From positions 1 to 64,000 of the forward strand of contig JADYZV010000026.1 in assembly GCA_020852965.1 (NCBI GenBank): DNA of 64,000 nucleotides. The letters are read 5' to 3'. Both the position numbers and the translations under genes were made by a program. Every line of letters starts with the position of its first letter. Positions within the stretch are counted from its first letter, which is position 1. The notes beneath the pieces were generated by a model that saw only the letters and a program-made list of their open reading frames with translations, was not told the origin of the DNA and ran no database searches. This DNA is from Pirellulaceae bacterium. GTDB lineage: Bacteria > Planctomycetota > Planctomycetia > Pirellulales > Pirellulaceae. Shown piece after piece: positions 44,904-54,765 of this stretch.

Positions 44904-46799
44904 ATGACGTCATCGTCTCAATCCGGTACTGGTTGCTCGATCGCCAGCGAGCTTTTGGCGGCCATCGCGCGCAGCAAAACGGCCAGTGAATTTCGCGAAC
45001 ATGCCTTGGCGGCCGTCGGTGGCCAGTTTGGCCAAGCGCGAGTGGCCTGGGTCCACCAGCATGGCGCCCACTGGGAAGTAGCCGGTTCGGCTGGCTCATT
45101 GGCCCAGCTTCCCATCGAGCTAGCCGCTTCGTCGTGCGAACAGATGTCGGTACTCAGCGCCGGAGGCTGGCTAGCTGTGCCAATCGCCGGACGATTGCAG
45201 GCCCCTGAAGTTCTGTTGCTCAGTCCTGCCAACATGGTCGACGCAGACGAAGCGGAGGCGATGAGCCACATGCTTCGCAGCGGATTGGTCATCGCCAAAG
45301 ACAATTCCGAACTGCAATCGCGCGTCGAGCAGTTGCAAACACTCTTGCAACTCGCCGCCGATTGGCAGCAGAGTCATGATCTGACTGAACTGCTCAGCAA
45401 CATGGCCGTAGCCGCCGCGCGCGTGCTACACGGCGATCGCGCAAGCATTTTCTTGTGGGATAAATCGGCGAATCAATTGGTCGGTCATCCAGCCATGGGC
45501 GTGGAAGGGGGGGACCTGCGCATTCGCGATGATCAAGGAATTGCTGGACTGGTGCTCAAGAGTGGACAAGCCGAACGCTGGGACATGTCGGGCGATCCAG
45601 GGGCGATCAACGCCAAAGTGGGCCAGCAGCTCGGTTACACCACGCGTTCTTTAGTCGCCGTACCGCTGCTCGATCGACGCCATCGTCCGCTGGGGGTCTT
45701 CGAAGTCCTCAACCATCGCTCGGGGCAGTTCACCAGCGAAGACGAACGTTTTTTGTCCGAGATGGCTCGGCACGCTGCAGCGGCGGTCGAAAACACACAG
45801 CACATCGCTTCGTTGATCAAGAGTCGCGATCGTTTGGTGCAGAGCGTCTCCGAATCGCTACAATTAATTGGCGACTGCCCGCAGATTCGCGCCCTGCGCG
45901 ACACCGTCGCGCGCGTGGCTCCGACCGAGTTGGCGGTACTCATCCTCGGCGAAAACGGGACCGGCAAGGAGGTCATCGCGCGTAGCCTACATCTGCAAAG
46001 CAACCGCCGGGATCAAGCCTTCGTTGCCGTCAACTGCGCGGCGATCGCCGAAACGCTTCTCGAAAGTGAATTGTTCGGTCACGAAAAAGGGGCCTTCACC
46101 GACGCGGTTAGCGAACGCGCCGGCAAATTCGAACTCGCCACTGGCGGCACGCTACTGCTAGATGAGATTGGTGAAATGAGTGTGGGAGGACAAGCCAAAC
46201 TGCTACGCGTGCTGGAGGACAAAGTGGTCGTGCGTGTCGGTGGTAGCAAGTCGATTCAAACCGATGTACGCGTCATCGCAGCCACCAACCAGGACCTGGT
46301 CAAGCTCGTCCGGGAGAAACGATTCCGCGAGGATCTCTATTTCCGCCTAAACGTGGTCACCTTGCAATTGCCCCCCATGCGCGAACGTGGGGATGATGTG
46401 ATTGTGTTGGCAGAACATTTCTTGCAGCAGTTCGGCCACCAGATTGGTCGTCCGCCGCCGACTCTTTCCGCAGCCGCACGCAAACGGCTGCTCGCGCACG
46501 CTTGGCCAGGCAATGTTCGCGAACTGCGAAATTTGATGGAACGCGTGGCCTACCTGACTAGCGGACCTGTGGTCGAGGAATCGGATCTGGCCTTTGTGCT
46601 TTCGCCGCTGTCGTCGGGCGACGTGGCCCACGTGCCCGCCAATATGACCCTGGCCGATGCCACCTCGACATTCCAACGCCAATACATCGCCAGGCACGTC
46701 GAATCCGCCTCCGGCAATCTGGCGGCGGCCGCCAAGCAATTGGGAATGCATCGCTCGAATCTCTACCGAAAAATGCAGCAGCTCGGTATGAGCGAGTGA
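44904..46799 (+). CDS. GAF-domain sigma-54-dependent transcriptional activator
   Basis: A 631 aa regulator. The ATG at 44904 was chosen; an open frame continues upstream only as antisense of the pseudokinase gene. Order: an N-terminal sensor-like region (30-150), a GAF domain (about 165-300: DRASIFLWDKSANQLVGHPA, SLVAVPLLDRRHRPLGVFEV), the AAA+ domain with Walker A GENGTGKEVIA (about 345), then FGHEKGAFTDA in the sigma-54 contact loop, Walker B GGTLLLDEIGEMS, RFREDLYFRLNVV, and a C-terminal Fis-type helix-turn-helix (LAAAAKQLGMHRSNLYRKMQ). The GAFTGA consensus reads GAFTDA. It should activate sigma-54 promoters on sensing a small molecule or redox cue; the target may include the divergent operon, but no binding site was identified. 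Confidence 0.93.
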   Translation: MTSSSQSGTGCSIASELLAAIARSKTASEFREHALAAVGGQFGQARVAWVHQHGAHWEVAGSAGSLAQLPIELAASSCEQMSVLSAGGWLAVPIAGRLQAPEVLLLSPANMVDADEAEAMSHMLRSGLVIAKDNSELQSRVEQLQTLLQLAADWQQSHDLTELLSNMAVAAARVLHGDRASIFLWDKSANQLVGHPAMGVEGGDLRIRDDQGIAGLVLKSGQAERWDMSGDPGAINAKVGQQLGYTTRSLVAVPLLDRRHRPLGVFEVLNHRSGQFTSEDERFLSEMARHAAAAVENTQHIASLIKSRDRLVQSVSESLQLIGDCPQIRALRDTVARVAPTELAVLILGENGTGKEVIARSLHLQSNRRDQAFVAVNCAAIAETLLESELFGHEKGAFTDAVSERAGKFELATGGTLLLDEIGEMSVGGQAKLLRVLEDKVVVRVGGSKSIQTDVRVIAATNQDLVKLVREKRFREDLYFRLNVVTLQLPPMRERGDDVIVLAEHFLQQFGHQIGRPPPTLSAAARKRLLAHAWPGNVRELRNLMERVAYLTSGPVVEESDLAFVLSPLSSGDVAHVPANMTLADATSTFQRQYIARHVESASGNLAAAAKQLGMHRSNLYRKMQQLGMSE

Positions 46800-47023
46800 G
46801 CGATTTGCCTGAAAGAAGGAGCTGCTCCGACGGGCCTCTTGGGACGCCTGGCATTTTTTTAAGTTGGTTGAAGCACAGCCTTTAGGTGCCTTGGAATGCA
46901 GAACTCTGTACGAGCGGCTAAAGCCCCGACTCCCGCGCGAAATGGTGCTGTCCAAGTAGGCAAATGGCCTATAATGAATGCGTATTGGCTACGAATATCA
47001 AATCTCTGGGAGAAGCGTTTAGC

Positions 47024-48232
47024 ATGAATCGGAATTCACACACAAGCTCGTTGTGGCGAGTCAGGTTGCTAGCTGGACTAATGATGTTCTCGCTCAGCCT
47101 CGCGCTCCACGGCTCTCGCACGCTTGCCGACGAAGGAGACGCCGCCAAGGCCAACGAACCAAACGAGTCTCCACCGAGGCCCGCTCCGCAAGTTGACGAA
47201 GGGACATCCGAACCTACCCAACGTGCCTTCGAAATGAACCCAAGCGACGAGTCGCTGGCGCATGCGCGCGCCCTGTCGTTTGCCTTTCGCAATTCGGCTC
47301 AAAAGGCACTCCCCTCCGTGGTCACGATTTTTAGTCGCTCGAAGGAAGCCAGTGCAGCCAACCCCGTGCTCGACATCATCGGCGGCGAACGCGCTCAAAA
47401 GTTCGATAGCGTCGGCTCCGGTGTCATCATCAGCAGCGATGGTTTGATTCTGACCAATCACCATGTGGTTGCGGACGCCGCCATCATCGAGGTGCGTCTA
47501 CAGGATGGCCGACAATTTCGCGCCGAAAACCCGAGATCGGATCCACAAAGCGATGTGGCCATTTTGAAAATTGATGTCCATGGTGGACTTCCCGCTGCCG
47601 AGATCGGCGATTCGGATACCCTCTTCGTGGGCGATTGGGTCATCGCCATCGGCAGTCCATTTATGATTGAGTCGTCGGTCAGCGCAGGGATTATCAGCGG
47701 CATGGGGCGCTACCAATCGCTGTCGCGAAGTGTCAAAGGGCAGTTTCTGCAAACCGACGCAGCGATCAACCCCGGCAATTCCGGAGGACCATTGCTCGAT
47801 TTAGAAGGCCGCGTGGTCGGCATCAACACCGCCATCTCGTCGCGTTCCGGCGGCTTTGAAGGGATTGGCTTTGCGATTCCAATCAATCGGGCCATTTGGA
47901 TCAAGAACGAACTGCTCAAACACAATAAAGTGCGTCGCGCCTACGTAGGTGTGAGCGCGTCGAGCGTGCCTTACGATCTCGCTCAGCAGTTGGACCTTCC
48001 CGACAATACCGGCGCGCTGGTCAACCGGGTCGTCCCCGGTTACCCTGCAGCCAAAGCGGGCTTGCGAACAGGGGATGTGATCATCGATTTCGCCGGTGGC
48101 CGCGTACATTCCAACGCAGGCTTCGCAGAATTGGTGCTGCAATCGCCGATCGGAATAGCGCTACCCATGACGATCATTCGCGATGGCCAGCGACTCGAAC
48201 TGCAATTGGAGTTGGTTGAGAAGCTGGAATAG
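47024..48232 (+). CDS. HtrA/Deg-family periplasmic serine protease with PDZ domain
   Basis: A 402 aa protein. ATG at 47024 follows GGGAGAAG and starts a signal peptide (AGLMMFSLSLALHGSRTLAD). The trypsin-like triad is clear: His in TNHHVV (about 146), Asp in SDVAILKID (about 177), Ser in NPGNSGGPLLD (about 252). A C-terminal PDZ domain (about 305-395: RAYVGVSASSVPYDLAQQLD, GYPAAKAGLRTGDVIIDFAG) ends the protein; only one PDZ, as in DegS-like members. It degrades or refolds envelope proteins. It lies 224 bases after the activator, so a separate promoter is likely. Confidence 0.95.
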   Translation: MNRNSHTSSLWRVRLLAGLMMFSLSLALHGSRTLADEGDAAKANEPNESPPRPAPQVDEGTSEPTQRAFEMNPSDESLAHARALSFAFRNSAQKALPSVVTIFSRSKEASAANPVLDIIGGERAQKFDSVGSGVIISSDGLILTNHHVVADAAIIEVRLQDGRQFRAENPRSDPQSDVAILKIDVHGGLPAAEIGDSDTLFVGDWVIAIGSPFMIESSVSAGIISGMGRYQSLSRSVKGQFLQTDAAINPGNSGGPLLDLEGRVVGINTAISSRSGGFEGIGFAIPINRAIWIKNELLKHNKVRRAYVGVSASSVPYDLAQQLDLPDNTGALVNRVVPGYPAAKAGLRTGDVIIDFAGGRVHSNAGFAELVLQSPIGIALPMTIIRDGQRLELQLELVEKLE

Positions 48233-48429
48233 TCGCGGATCGCGCCGTCGATCCGTCGCTTTCGTGTCGCTGTCCGGTCAGTCGTTTTGGTGTCGCTGAT
48301 CGCTTCGACGCATTGGTGTCACCCGTGACATTGACGCGAACCATTTGACTAACGACAAAAACATGGACCGACGGAGCAGTCCACGACTAGTTTGCTAAAC
48401 CCATGAACGGTTACAAAAGAGAAGCATTC

Positions 48430-51400
48430 ATGATTGGTCTGAAGAATAGCGTTTGCTGCTGGTTATTGCTTGGGATCGTGGCGACCCACTGTCAGGCGCA
48501 GTTTCCAAATCGCAGGCAGAACGACGCATCCGAAGAAGCCTTCCCGATCGCCCCGCGTCCGTTGATGCGTTTGTTGCGAGAAGGGGAGATTGCTTTCAAG
48601 GAGGAGCGTTGGTCCGACGGCATTACCGCATTATCTGCATTGCTTTGGTCCGATGACAATACATTGCCAGCCGATTTGCGTGGGCAGGACTACTTTGTCG
48701 ACCATGGGATCGCAGGGCTGTTGAACAAGAGTGTCAAAGGGGAGGCGATCCGCTTGTTGAGCGAACTGCCTGCCGAAGGTCGTCGTACGCTGGAGTTGCA
48801 ATTTGGCGTCACTGCCCAACGCGAATTGGCTACCGCCATCTCCGAAGCCGACTTTGAGCGTTTGGGGTCGGTGGCTCGAAAGTACATGCACACGGAAGCA
48901 GGCTACGACGCACAAGTTCTGTTGGCCCAATATAAATTGACTAGCGGGCATCCGTTGGCGGCGGCGGGGTTGTTGCAAAACCTGCTCGGCTATCCGGCCG
49001 CACGTCAGCGATACGGGGCCGCGTTGGCGCTGGCCACCGCACGTGCCCTGCGCGCTGCTGGTAACGTGGACGCGGCGGGTACGACACTCAAATTGGCCGC
49101 CCGCAACTTCCCTGGCGAGAGCCTCACGATCGCTGGTCAGCAAATGCCGCTGGACGCGGTCACCGATTGGAGGTCCATCCTGTCGCGCGATGCCGACAAA
49201 GAGCAGCCAATCGTCGACACTACCGCCGGCAGTGCCTGGACCATGAGTGGCGGATCGCCTGAACGGAATGCAACGTCCCAAGCTAGCATGCCATTGCCGA
49301 CAGAACGCTGGATGAAAAAAATCCACAGCAGTCTCCCCGAAGAGGAAGCCATCGAGCGCCAGAGCCAAGCCGAAACTCAGAAGGGGCGCGTGCTGCTTCC
49401 CAAATTCGAACTGCGGATGGTCGGCGACCTTGTGCTGACCAAAACCACCGATGCTTCGCTACTGGCGATCGACTTTGATACGGGCGTCATCAAGTGGCCC
49501 CTCTATTTCCACAACGCGCCAGTGCAATTGACCAATCTTCCCTACGCGGAAGTTGGTGGAAACGCCCCTCTGTCGGACGAACTGCAAAATCGCATATGGG
49601 GTAGTTCAGCCTTTGGTAAATTCAGTTGCGATGAACAACGACTTTATTTGGTCAGCCAACAGTCGGACCATCTCCTGGCGGGCGAATCGGTTTTCAAGGT
49701 CGAAGATACCACGCGGGACAGCAATTTCTTGGAAGGGGCCAGTCTTCGAGCCCAAGGGGCGATTCTGTGGCGCGTAGGTGGCAGTTCTGGAGTCGACGAG
49801 CCGCAGTTGTCGGGTGCCTACTTCCTCGGTCCTCCTCTGCCCTATCAAGGCGATTTATATTGTGTCGTCGACATTCGTGGAGAAACCAAGCTGGTGGTGC
49901 TCGATGCGGCCACGGGTAGACTGAGATGGAAACAGCAATTGGTTCAAGCCTCCAATGCGATGCCGCGACTCGACGGCGAACGCAATAGCCAAGCGCTGTC
50001 GCCGACGATTGCCGATGGTGTCATCCTTTGTCCGACGGGCGTGGGGGCGATAGTCGCAGTCGATCTGCTCTCGCGCGGCCTGCGCTGGGGTGCTGCCTAC
50101 GCTACTCACCGCAGCAATGTGAACAATGCCTTTCTGCAACGCGGTGCGTTTGGCGAAGGGCCCGAGTTCTCGGCGCTGGAACGGCGATGGCAAGAGCCAG
50201 GCATGATCGCCCAGGACGGCATTGTGGCGATCAGCCCTCCCGAGTCGGATGAAATGTTCTGCCGCGACATTTTGACCGGTGCCATACGGCTCGCGCCGCA
50301 ACGCCGAAACGCGTATCGCTACATCGCGGGTATGAGGCACGGCAGGCTGTTTGCAGTCGGTGAAAGACAAGTTGTGGCCATCGATTTGGCCACGGGTCGT
50401 CCAGCCTGGCAACGCGATTTCCCGAAGGGTTTGAGCCTGGCGGGAAAAGGCCTGTGGCAGTCCGATAGCCTGCTCATTCCGCTCTCAGACAATCAGCTTA
50501 TTCGCGTCAGTACCGACGATGGACGCGTGCTCGAATCGGCACAAGTCGCCCAACCGTTGGGAAATCTGTTTGCCTATAAAAACCAATTGCTCTCCGTCGG
50601 CTCGTCGTCAGTGACCGTCTATTACACCCGCGACGCTCTAAGCGAGGAAGTGGCTCAGCGGCTGGCAGCCAATGCCAACGACACTTGGGCGCTCAATCAA
50701 CAGTCGCAATTGGCATTGGTCCAAGGTGATTTACCACAAGCCCTACGGTCGCTGGAAGCGTCCTACGCGCTCGACCCGAATAGCGCCGACACGCGCTACT
50801 TATTGGTCGATCTACTGCTCAATGGACTAGTGGCCGATTTTCCACGATTCGAAGAGCTGGCCCATAAGTATGCTGCGGTTGTCGAGTTCGGCCCCCAACG
50901 CTTCCGCTTCTTGCAGCAACTCGCACTAGGAAAGATACGCTCCGGACAATATCTGGATGCCTTCGAGCGACTGCTGTCGCTGATCCCGCAGGTTGGCAGC
51001 ACGTTTGCCACCACGCAGAATCGACAGCGCGATATCACGCTCGGCCGTGGCCACCAAGTCGACTCGGACGCTTGGATCGCTACCGAACTATCGCGTGCAT
51101 ATGTTGCGGCTACCCCCACAGATCGTCGGTCGATGCAACGATCGATCGAGTCTGAACTGAGTTCGATCGAAAACACCATGGTGCCCTTGCGGCGCGAGAA
51201 ACTTCGGTTTCTGCAATGGCTACCTACGGCCAATCCAGCCCTCATCGCCTTGGCTAGCTCCCTGCTCGGTGGTGAAGAGCAGACAATTGCCGAACAATTG
51301 CTGCTCCCCCCACTCGTTTCAGGCGACGCGAAAGATTCGCAGATCGCACGTGAGTTGCTAAAACTACCAGCCTTGGCAGACCAACGCTTTGCCAGTCCGA

Positions 51401-52965
51401 ATTTCAGTGCATCGCGTTTAGCCAACCGGGCTGGTTTCAACGATGCCGCGTTGCTCACACCTGAAAATGCAAGTCCCGATTCAAACCACGCTCGTTGGCC
51501 CGACGAATGGAATCGCGGGGTGGTGCGCATGGATGCCAGCGACGAGAGCCGTTATCAATTTGGCTCGAAGGTCGAACTGGTCGCCGAGCGCTATGGTCGA
51601 CCTGAGTTGTCTGTAGCTTTGTCCGCTTCGATGGTGGTACTGCGCACAGGGCAAGGTGACGATCGCGCCCACTTCGAGTTTCCCGGCGCCTCTTCCGACG
51701 CTTCGACCGATGCCATTACTCGCGCTACCATTCGCGGCGGTTTGTTGCTAATCGAGAAGAGTTCTGAAGTCGCCGCCTTCGATATCCATCGCGACATGAC
51801 TTCGCGAGTGGACGCGATGCTATGGCGACATTCACTTTTTAATCCCGGTGCGGGACCATCGGTTCCATTTTCCATCCCCGAAGTATCGACCGACAACACT
51901 CGCTTGGGGTTTACGCTCACCCATCGCCAGATGCCTGGTAAACAACAGGCACTTGTCGGCCCGCTAACACCGTCCGGTCTGGTGCTGCAAGTCGGCACTC
52001 GAGTGATTCTGCTCGACGCTCTAACTGGGCGCCAAATCTGGTCGCGTGAGGGCTATGACGATCGAGTGCGTCTGGCCGGACAAGGCTTGGAAGTGGCCAT
52101 CGTCAACCCATCGCTGGGCGTGGTTCAAGTGGTCGATTGCCGTGACGGTACCGAATTGCGCACGCGAGAATTTCGCGGCGACTGGAAACCTTGGTTCTCT
52201 CACAACGGCATGCTGGTCGACTTTTCAGAAAGCCAGATAGTCCCTCCGCCACCAACGACGCTGCGAGTTTGGAATGCGCTGACCGGCGAAGAAGCCTTGC
52301 GATTGGAAGTTCCTCTCGGTGGCTGCGCCCAAGTGTGTGAAGGACGCTATCTGGTCGTGCTCGAACCAAACTCCTATCTGCACTACTGCGACCTGAACGA
52401 CCCACAACATATCCTGGTCAAGCGGCACGCCATCAAGACCGATTTGAATGTCGAGTCGATTGCGGTGCAGCGTTTTGAGAATCGACTGGTCGTTTTACCC
52501 AATAGCGGAATAGCCCGTACCGCGTTGGACGATATGTTGCCCGTCAGCGGCGATGTGTATACGCTCGATACCGAGACCGGCGAGCTACTGTGGGACAAAC
52601 CGGGCCGTTTGATCAATATGCAGTTTCCTAAATCGCAGCCACGCGAGAGTCCATTCATGTTCGTGTTTCGCATGCAGCCCCAAGAAATTGGCGAACATCA
52701 TGCCGCCGTAGCGCTGATCGACCTTCGATCCGGTCGGCTTGCCTACTCCAATCCCGATTTGCCGCTACGCGCTAGCATGGGCTTTGCCATGAGCTTGCGT
52801 CCCGAGCGGCAGACAATCGACATTGGTCTCGGGGCGCGCAGCCTGCGCTTCACCCTGACCGACCAAACGCCTCCTCCACGCCCAGTCTTCAGATTCGGTG
52901 GCTCTGCCCAGTCGCAGCGCTCCGCTATAGAAGACGGCTTCGGTGATTCCCTTTTCGGTCGCTAG
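48430..52965 (+). CDS. Giant secreted PQQ-propeller/TPR protein
   Basis: About 1511 aa from the ATG at 48430, which starts a signal peptide (MIGLKNSVCCWLLLGIVATH, ending AQF). The first 250 residues are TPR-like. Two eight-bladed-like PQQ propeller regions follow, with repeats such as LLAIDFDTGVIKWPL, LVVLDAATGRLRWKQQL, VVAIDLATGRPAWQRDF, ILLDALTGRQIWSREG and YTLDTETGELLWDKPG. A TPR-like segment about residues 750-800 (ALRSLEASYALDPNSADTRY) separates them. Cofactor-binding residues of true PQQ dehydrogenases were not seen, so this is more likely a structural or binding propeller in the envelope. Function unknown. ATG 48403 is an alternative start. Confidence 0.85.
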   Translation: MIGLKNSVCCWLLLGIVATHCQAQFPNRRQNDASEEAFPIAPRPLMRLLREGEIAFKEERWSDGITALSALLWSDDNTLPADLRGQDYFVDHGIAGLLNKSVKGEAIRLLSELPAEGRRTLELQFGVTAQRELATAISEADFERLGSVARKYMHTEAGYDAQVLLAQYKLTSGHPLAAAGLLQNLLGYPAARQRYGAALALATARALRAAGNVDAAGTTLKLAARNFPGESLTIAGQQMPLDAVTDWRSILSRDADKEQPIVDTTAGSAWTMSGGSPERNATSQASMPLPTERWMKKIHSSLPEEEAIERQSQAETQKGRVLLPKFELRMVGDLVLTKTTDASLLAIDFDTGVIKWPLYFHNAPVQLTNLPYAEVGGNAPLSDELQNRIWGSSAFGKFSCDEQRLYLVSQQSDHLLAGESVFKVEDTTRDSNFLEGASLRAQGAILWRVGGSSGVDEPQLSGAYFLGPPLPYQGDLYCVVDIRGETKLVVLDAATGRLRWKQQLVQASNAMPRLDGERNSQALSPTIADGVILCPTGVGAIVAVDLLSRGLRWGAAYATHRSNVNNAFLQRGAFGEGPEFSALERRWQEPGMIAQDGIVAISPPESDEMFCRDILTGAIRLAPQRRNAYRYIAGMRHGRLFAVGERQVVAIDLATGRPAWQRDFPKGLSLAGKGLWQSDSLLIPLSDNQLIRVSTDDGRVLESAQVAQPLGNLFAYKNQLLSVGSSSVTVYYTRDALSEEVAQRLAANANDTWALNQQSQLALVQGDLPQALRSLEASYALDPNSADTRYLLVDLLLNGLVADFPRFEELAHKYAAVVEFGPQRFRFLQQLALGKIRSGQYLDAFERLLSLIPQVGSTFATTQNRQRDITLGRGHQVDSDAWIATELSRAYVAATPTDRRSMQRSIESELSSIENTMVPLRREKLRFLQWLPTANPALIALASSLLGGEEQTIAEQLLLPPLVSGDAKDSQIARELLKLPALADQRFASPNFSASRLANRAGFNDAALLTPENASPDSNHARWPDEWNRGVVRMDASDESRYQFGSKVELVAERYGRPELSVALSASMVVLRTGQGDDRAHFEFPGASSDASTDAITRATIRGGLLLIEKSSEVAAFDIHRDMTSRVDAMLWRHSLFNPGAGPSVPFSIPEVSTDNTRLGFTLTHRQMPGKQQALVGPLTPSGLVLQVGTRVILLDALTGRQIWSREGYDDRVRLAGQGLEVAIVNPSLGVVQVVDCRDGTELRTREFRGDWKPWFSHNGMLVDFSESQIVPPPPTTLRVWNALTGEEALRLEVPLGGCAQVCEGRYLVVLEPNSYLHYCDLNDPQHILVKRHAIKTDLNVESIAVQRFENRLVVLPNSGIARTALDDMLPVSGDVYTLDTETGELLWDKPGRLINMQFPKSQPRESPFMFVFRMQPQEIGEHHAAVALIDLRSGRLAYSNPDLPLRASMGFAMSLRPERQTIDIGLGARSLRFTLTDQTPPPRPVFRFGGSAQSQRSAIEDGFGDSLFGR

Positions 52966-53010
52966 CCTGAGTTTAGAGTGTGGGAGAATTTGCTTTACCA
53001 CTTTGGATAC

Positions 53011-54765
53011 TTAGAAATCGCAATTCAGTCGCGTCCCGAGAATGGTGAAGTTGCCGCCATCAAAGCCAGCTACAGGACGGTGTTCGCGAATGTCACCGAA
53101 GATAAGATTGGTTTGCACTTTCGCATAGGCATTCCAGTGCCAATTCAAGCCGAGCGTAAAGTTCTGCGCGACGCCACCGGCAATATCTTGGTCGGTTAGG
53201 TCGAGATAATCGTATCTCGCGATGATTTGCCAGGCGCCCCAACCTCTGCCGTCGTGTCGACCACACATTCGGTCGGCCAGGAAAAAGTTCTTGTGCGGCT
53301 TGACGCGGTCGAGTGTCCCCGATGTCCGATCATAGGCTATGTGTTCGCCAGTCAGAAAGTAGGCACCATAGATATAGAACCCATGAAAGAAAGTATCGGG
53401 TCCAGTCCCCGGGGTATTGCTGTCGCGTTGTAAGAAGCTGACCATGTATTCGCTGGTCAATTGAAATGGCCCGTTATTGATGATGCTTTCTGCCGCTAAA
53501 ATCTCGTACCAATTGGCACCCGCAATCGGCCCCGTATCGAGCCATCGTGTGTCGGTACGCGCCTCGGGACGAGTGCGAAAGCGTCCTTCGTTACGGTTCG
53601 TTACTCTCGACCTAGCATCGCCGCCATCGGGATGCGCAATCGCCCCGGCTATTGCCAAGTGGCTGTAGCAACGTCCGTCCGTCGAGTACGATGGGCTGGC
53701 AACCAAGCGACCGTAGCCAGCCATCTGCAACGAGTCACCAGTGTACCGCCCCGTGGCGGATGTATTTTCCAGATTAAAAATACCGTATCGCCAATTGAGC
53801 GATTCATCATCGGAGTAACCGTATAGGCAAGCACCGATGCGCCGTGAATCTTGATTGAATGCCTCAACCACCAACGGCCGTTCCATAAACACGTTGAAGC
53901 GTGAGCTATTGAGGTGATCCAATCCGAGTGGGCGCTTCTGATTGCCCACCAATAAAGAATGATTTCCCGACAGTTCATTCCAACCCAAATAGACATCTTT
54001 GTATTCAGGGATCGAGGGATTATTGAAATCTATCTGCATCCGCCACAGCATGTGGGTGGGAATATCGCCCTGCATTTCCAGTCGAATTCGGCGAAATAAA
54101 AAGCGATCTTCCGGATCGTCGCCGTAGTTGGGTAGGGTTGGGAAGGGATGCTCTAGGAAACCCAGCCCAGGTTGGTTGGCCGGAAAAGTCCAGTAATCGA
54201 GGTGAATCCGGCCACCCAGCTCGAAGGTCGGCTTCTCTTTTGCCGCATCGTCGGCCTCCTTCTTCGCGTCGGCTTGCGTCTGGAATTGGTCTTCCAACTC
54301 CTTCAAACGCTCATCAAACTTCTTTTGCAGCGCTTGCAGCTCTTTTGTTGACTCGTCGGCGCTCGGCTCGGTGTCAGCCGACAAACCCTTTTCCGCTTCG
54401 AGGTTCTCGCTTCTACTGGGCGCCCCCGCAGCGGATGCGACTGGACTCTCAACGGACTCCTGCTTACTTTCCGCCTTCTTATCGGCCGCTGCCGCCGGGA
54501 GTGTCTCTTGCGCCACCGACCGCCAAGCTGGTTGCCCCTCGAGTAGCGCGGGCAGGCGGTCCAACGGAACTTGTCCAGATGCGCTGTGCGAGAGTATTGC
54601 CAATGACAACAAACTAGCGAACACTAGCGAGCGGTTACTTGCATGAAAAGCCAACGGACTGATCCCTTTGCCGAAACCGACCACAAGTAAAGCGAAGGAG
54701 GATAGACTACTGTGGATAGCTCGGCATCTGTGTAGGTGGCGATTGCGGTATCTGATATACCGCAT
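53011..54765 (-). CDS. OprO/OprP-like outer-membrane porin
   Basis: Up to 584 aa; the start is uncertain because the frame overlaps the end of the upstream TPR gene (54707). A signal-like stretch NRSLVFASLLSLAILSHSAS precedes SGQ, so a non-ATG start near 54654 is possible. After an acidic coiled-coil part (about 125-165: TKELQALQKKFDERLKELED) comes the barrel, with FELGGRIHLDYW, RLEMQGDIPTHMLWRMQIDF, DVYLGWNELSGNHSLLVGNQ and KRPLGLDHLNSSRF. These match the phosphate-selective porin OprP/OprO family. The protein ends in Phe (TRLNCDF), the usual outer-membrane beta-barrel signal. Substrate is probably phosphate or another anion. Confidence 0.88.
   Translation of the reverse strand: MRYIRYRNRHLHRCRAIHSSLSSFALLVVGFGKGISPLAFHASNRSLVFASLLSLAILSHSASGQVPLDRLPALLEGQPAWRSVAQETLPAAAADKKAESKQESVESPVASAAGAPSRSENLEAEKGLSADTEPSADESTKELQALQKKFDERLKELEDQFQTQADAKKEADDAAKEKPTFELGGRIHLDYWTFPANQPGLGFLEHPFPTLPNYGDDPEDRFLFRRIRLEMQGDIPTHMLWRMQIDFNNPSIPEYKDVYLGWNELSGNHSLLVGNQKRPLGLDHLNSSRFNVFMERPLVVEAFNQDSRRIGACLYGYSDDESLNWRYGIFNLENTSATGRYTGDSLQMAGYGRLVASPSYSTDGRCYSHLAIAGAIAHPDGGDARSRVTNRNEGRFRTRPEARTDTRWLDTGPIAGANWYEILAAESIINNGPFQLTSEYMVSFLQRDSNTPGTGPDTFFHGFYIYGAYFLTGEHIAYDRTSGTLDRVKPHKNFFLADRMCGRHDGRGWGAWQIIARYDYLDLTDQDIAGGVAQNFTLGLNWHWNAYAKVQTNLIFGDIREHRPVAGFDGGNFTILGTRLNCDF

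Noticed and set aside
46840-46870. T-run after the sigma-54 activator as a terminator
   Set aside because: Seven T follow the region, but the preceding stem is weak and irregular.
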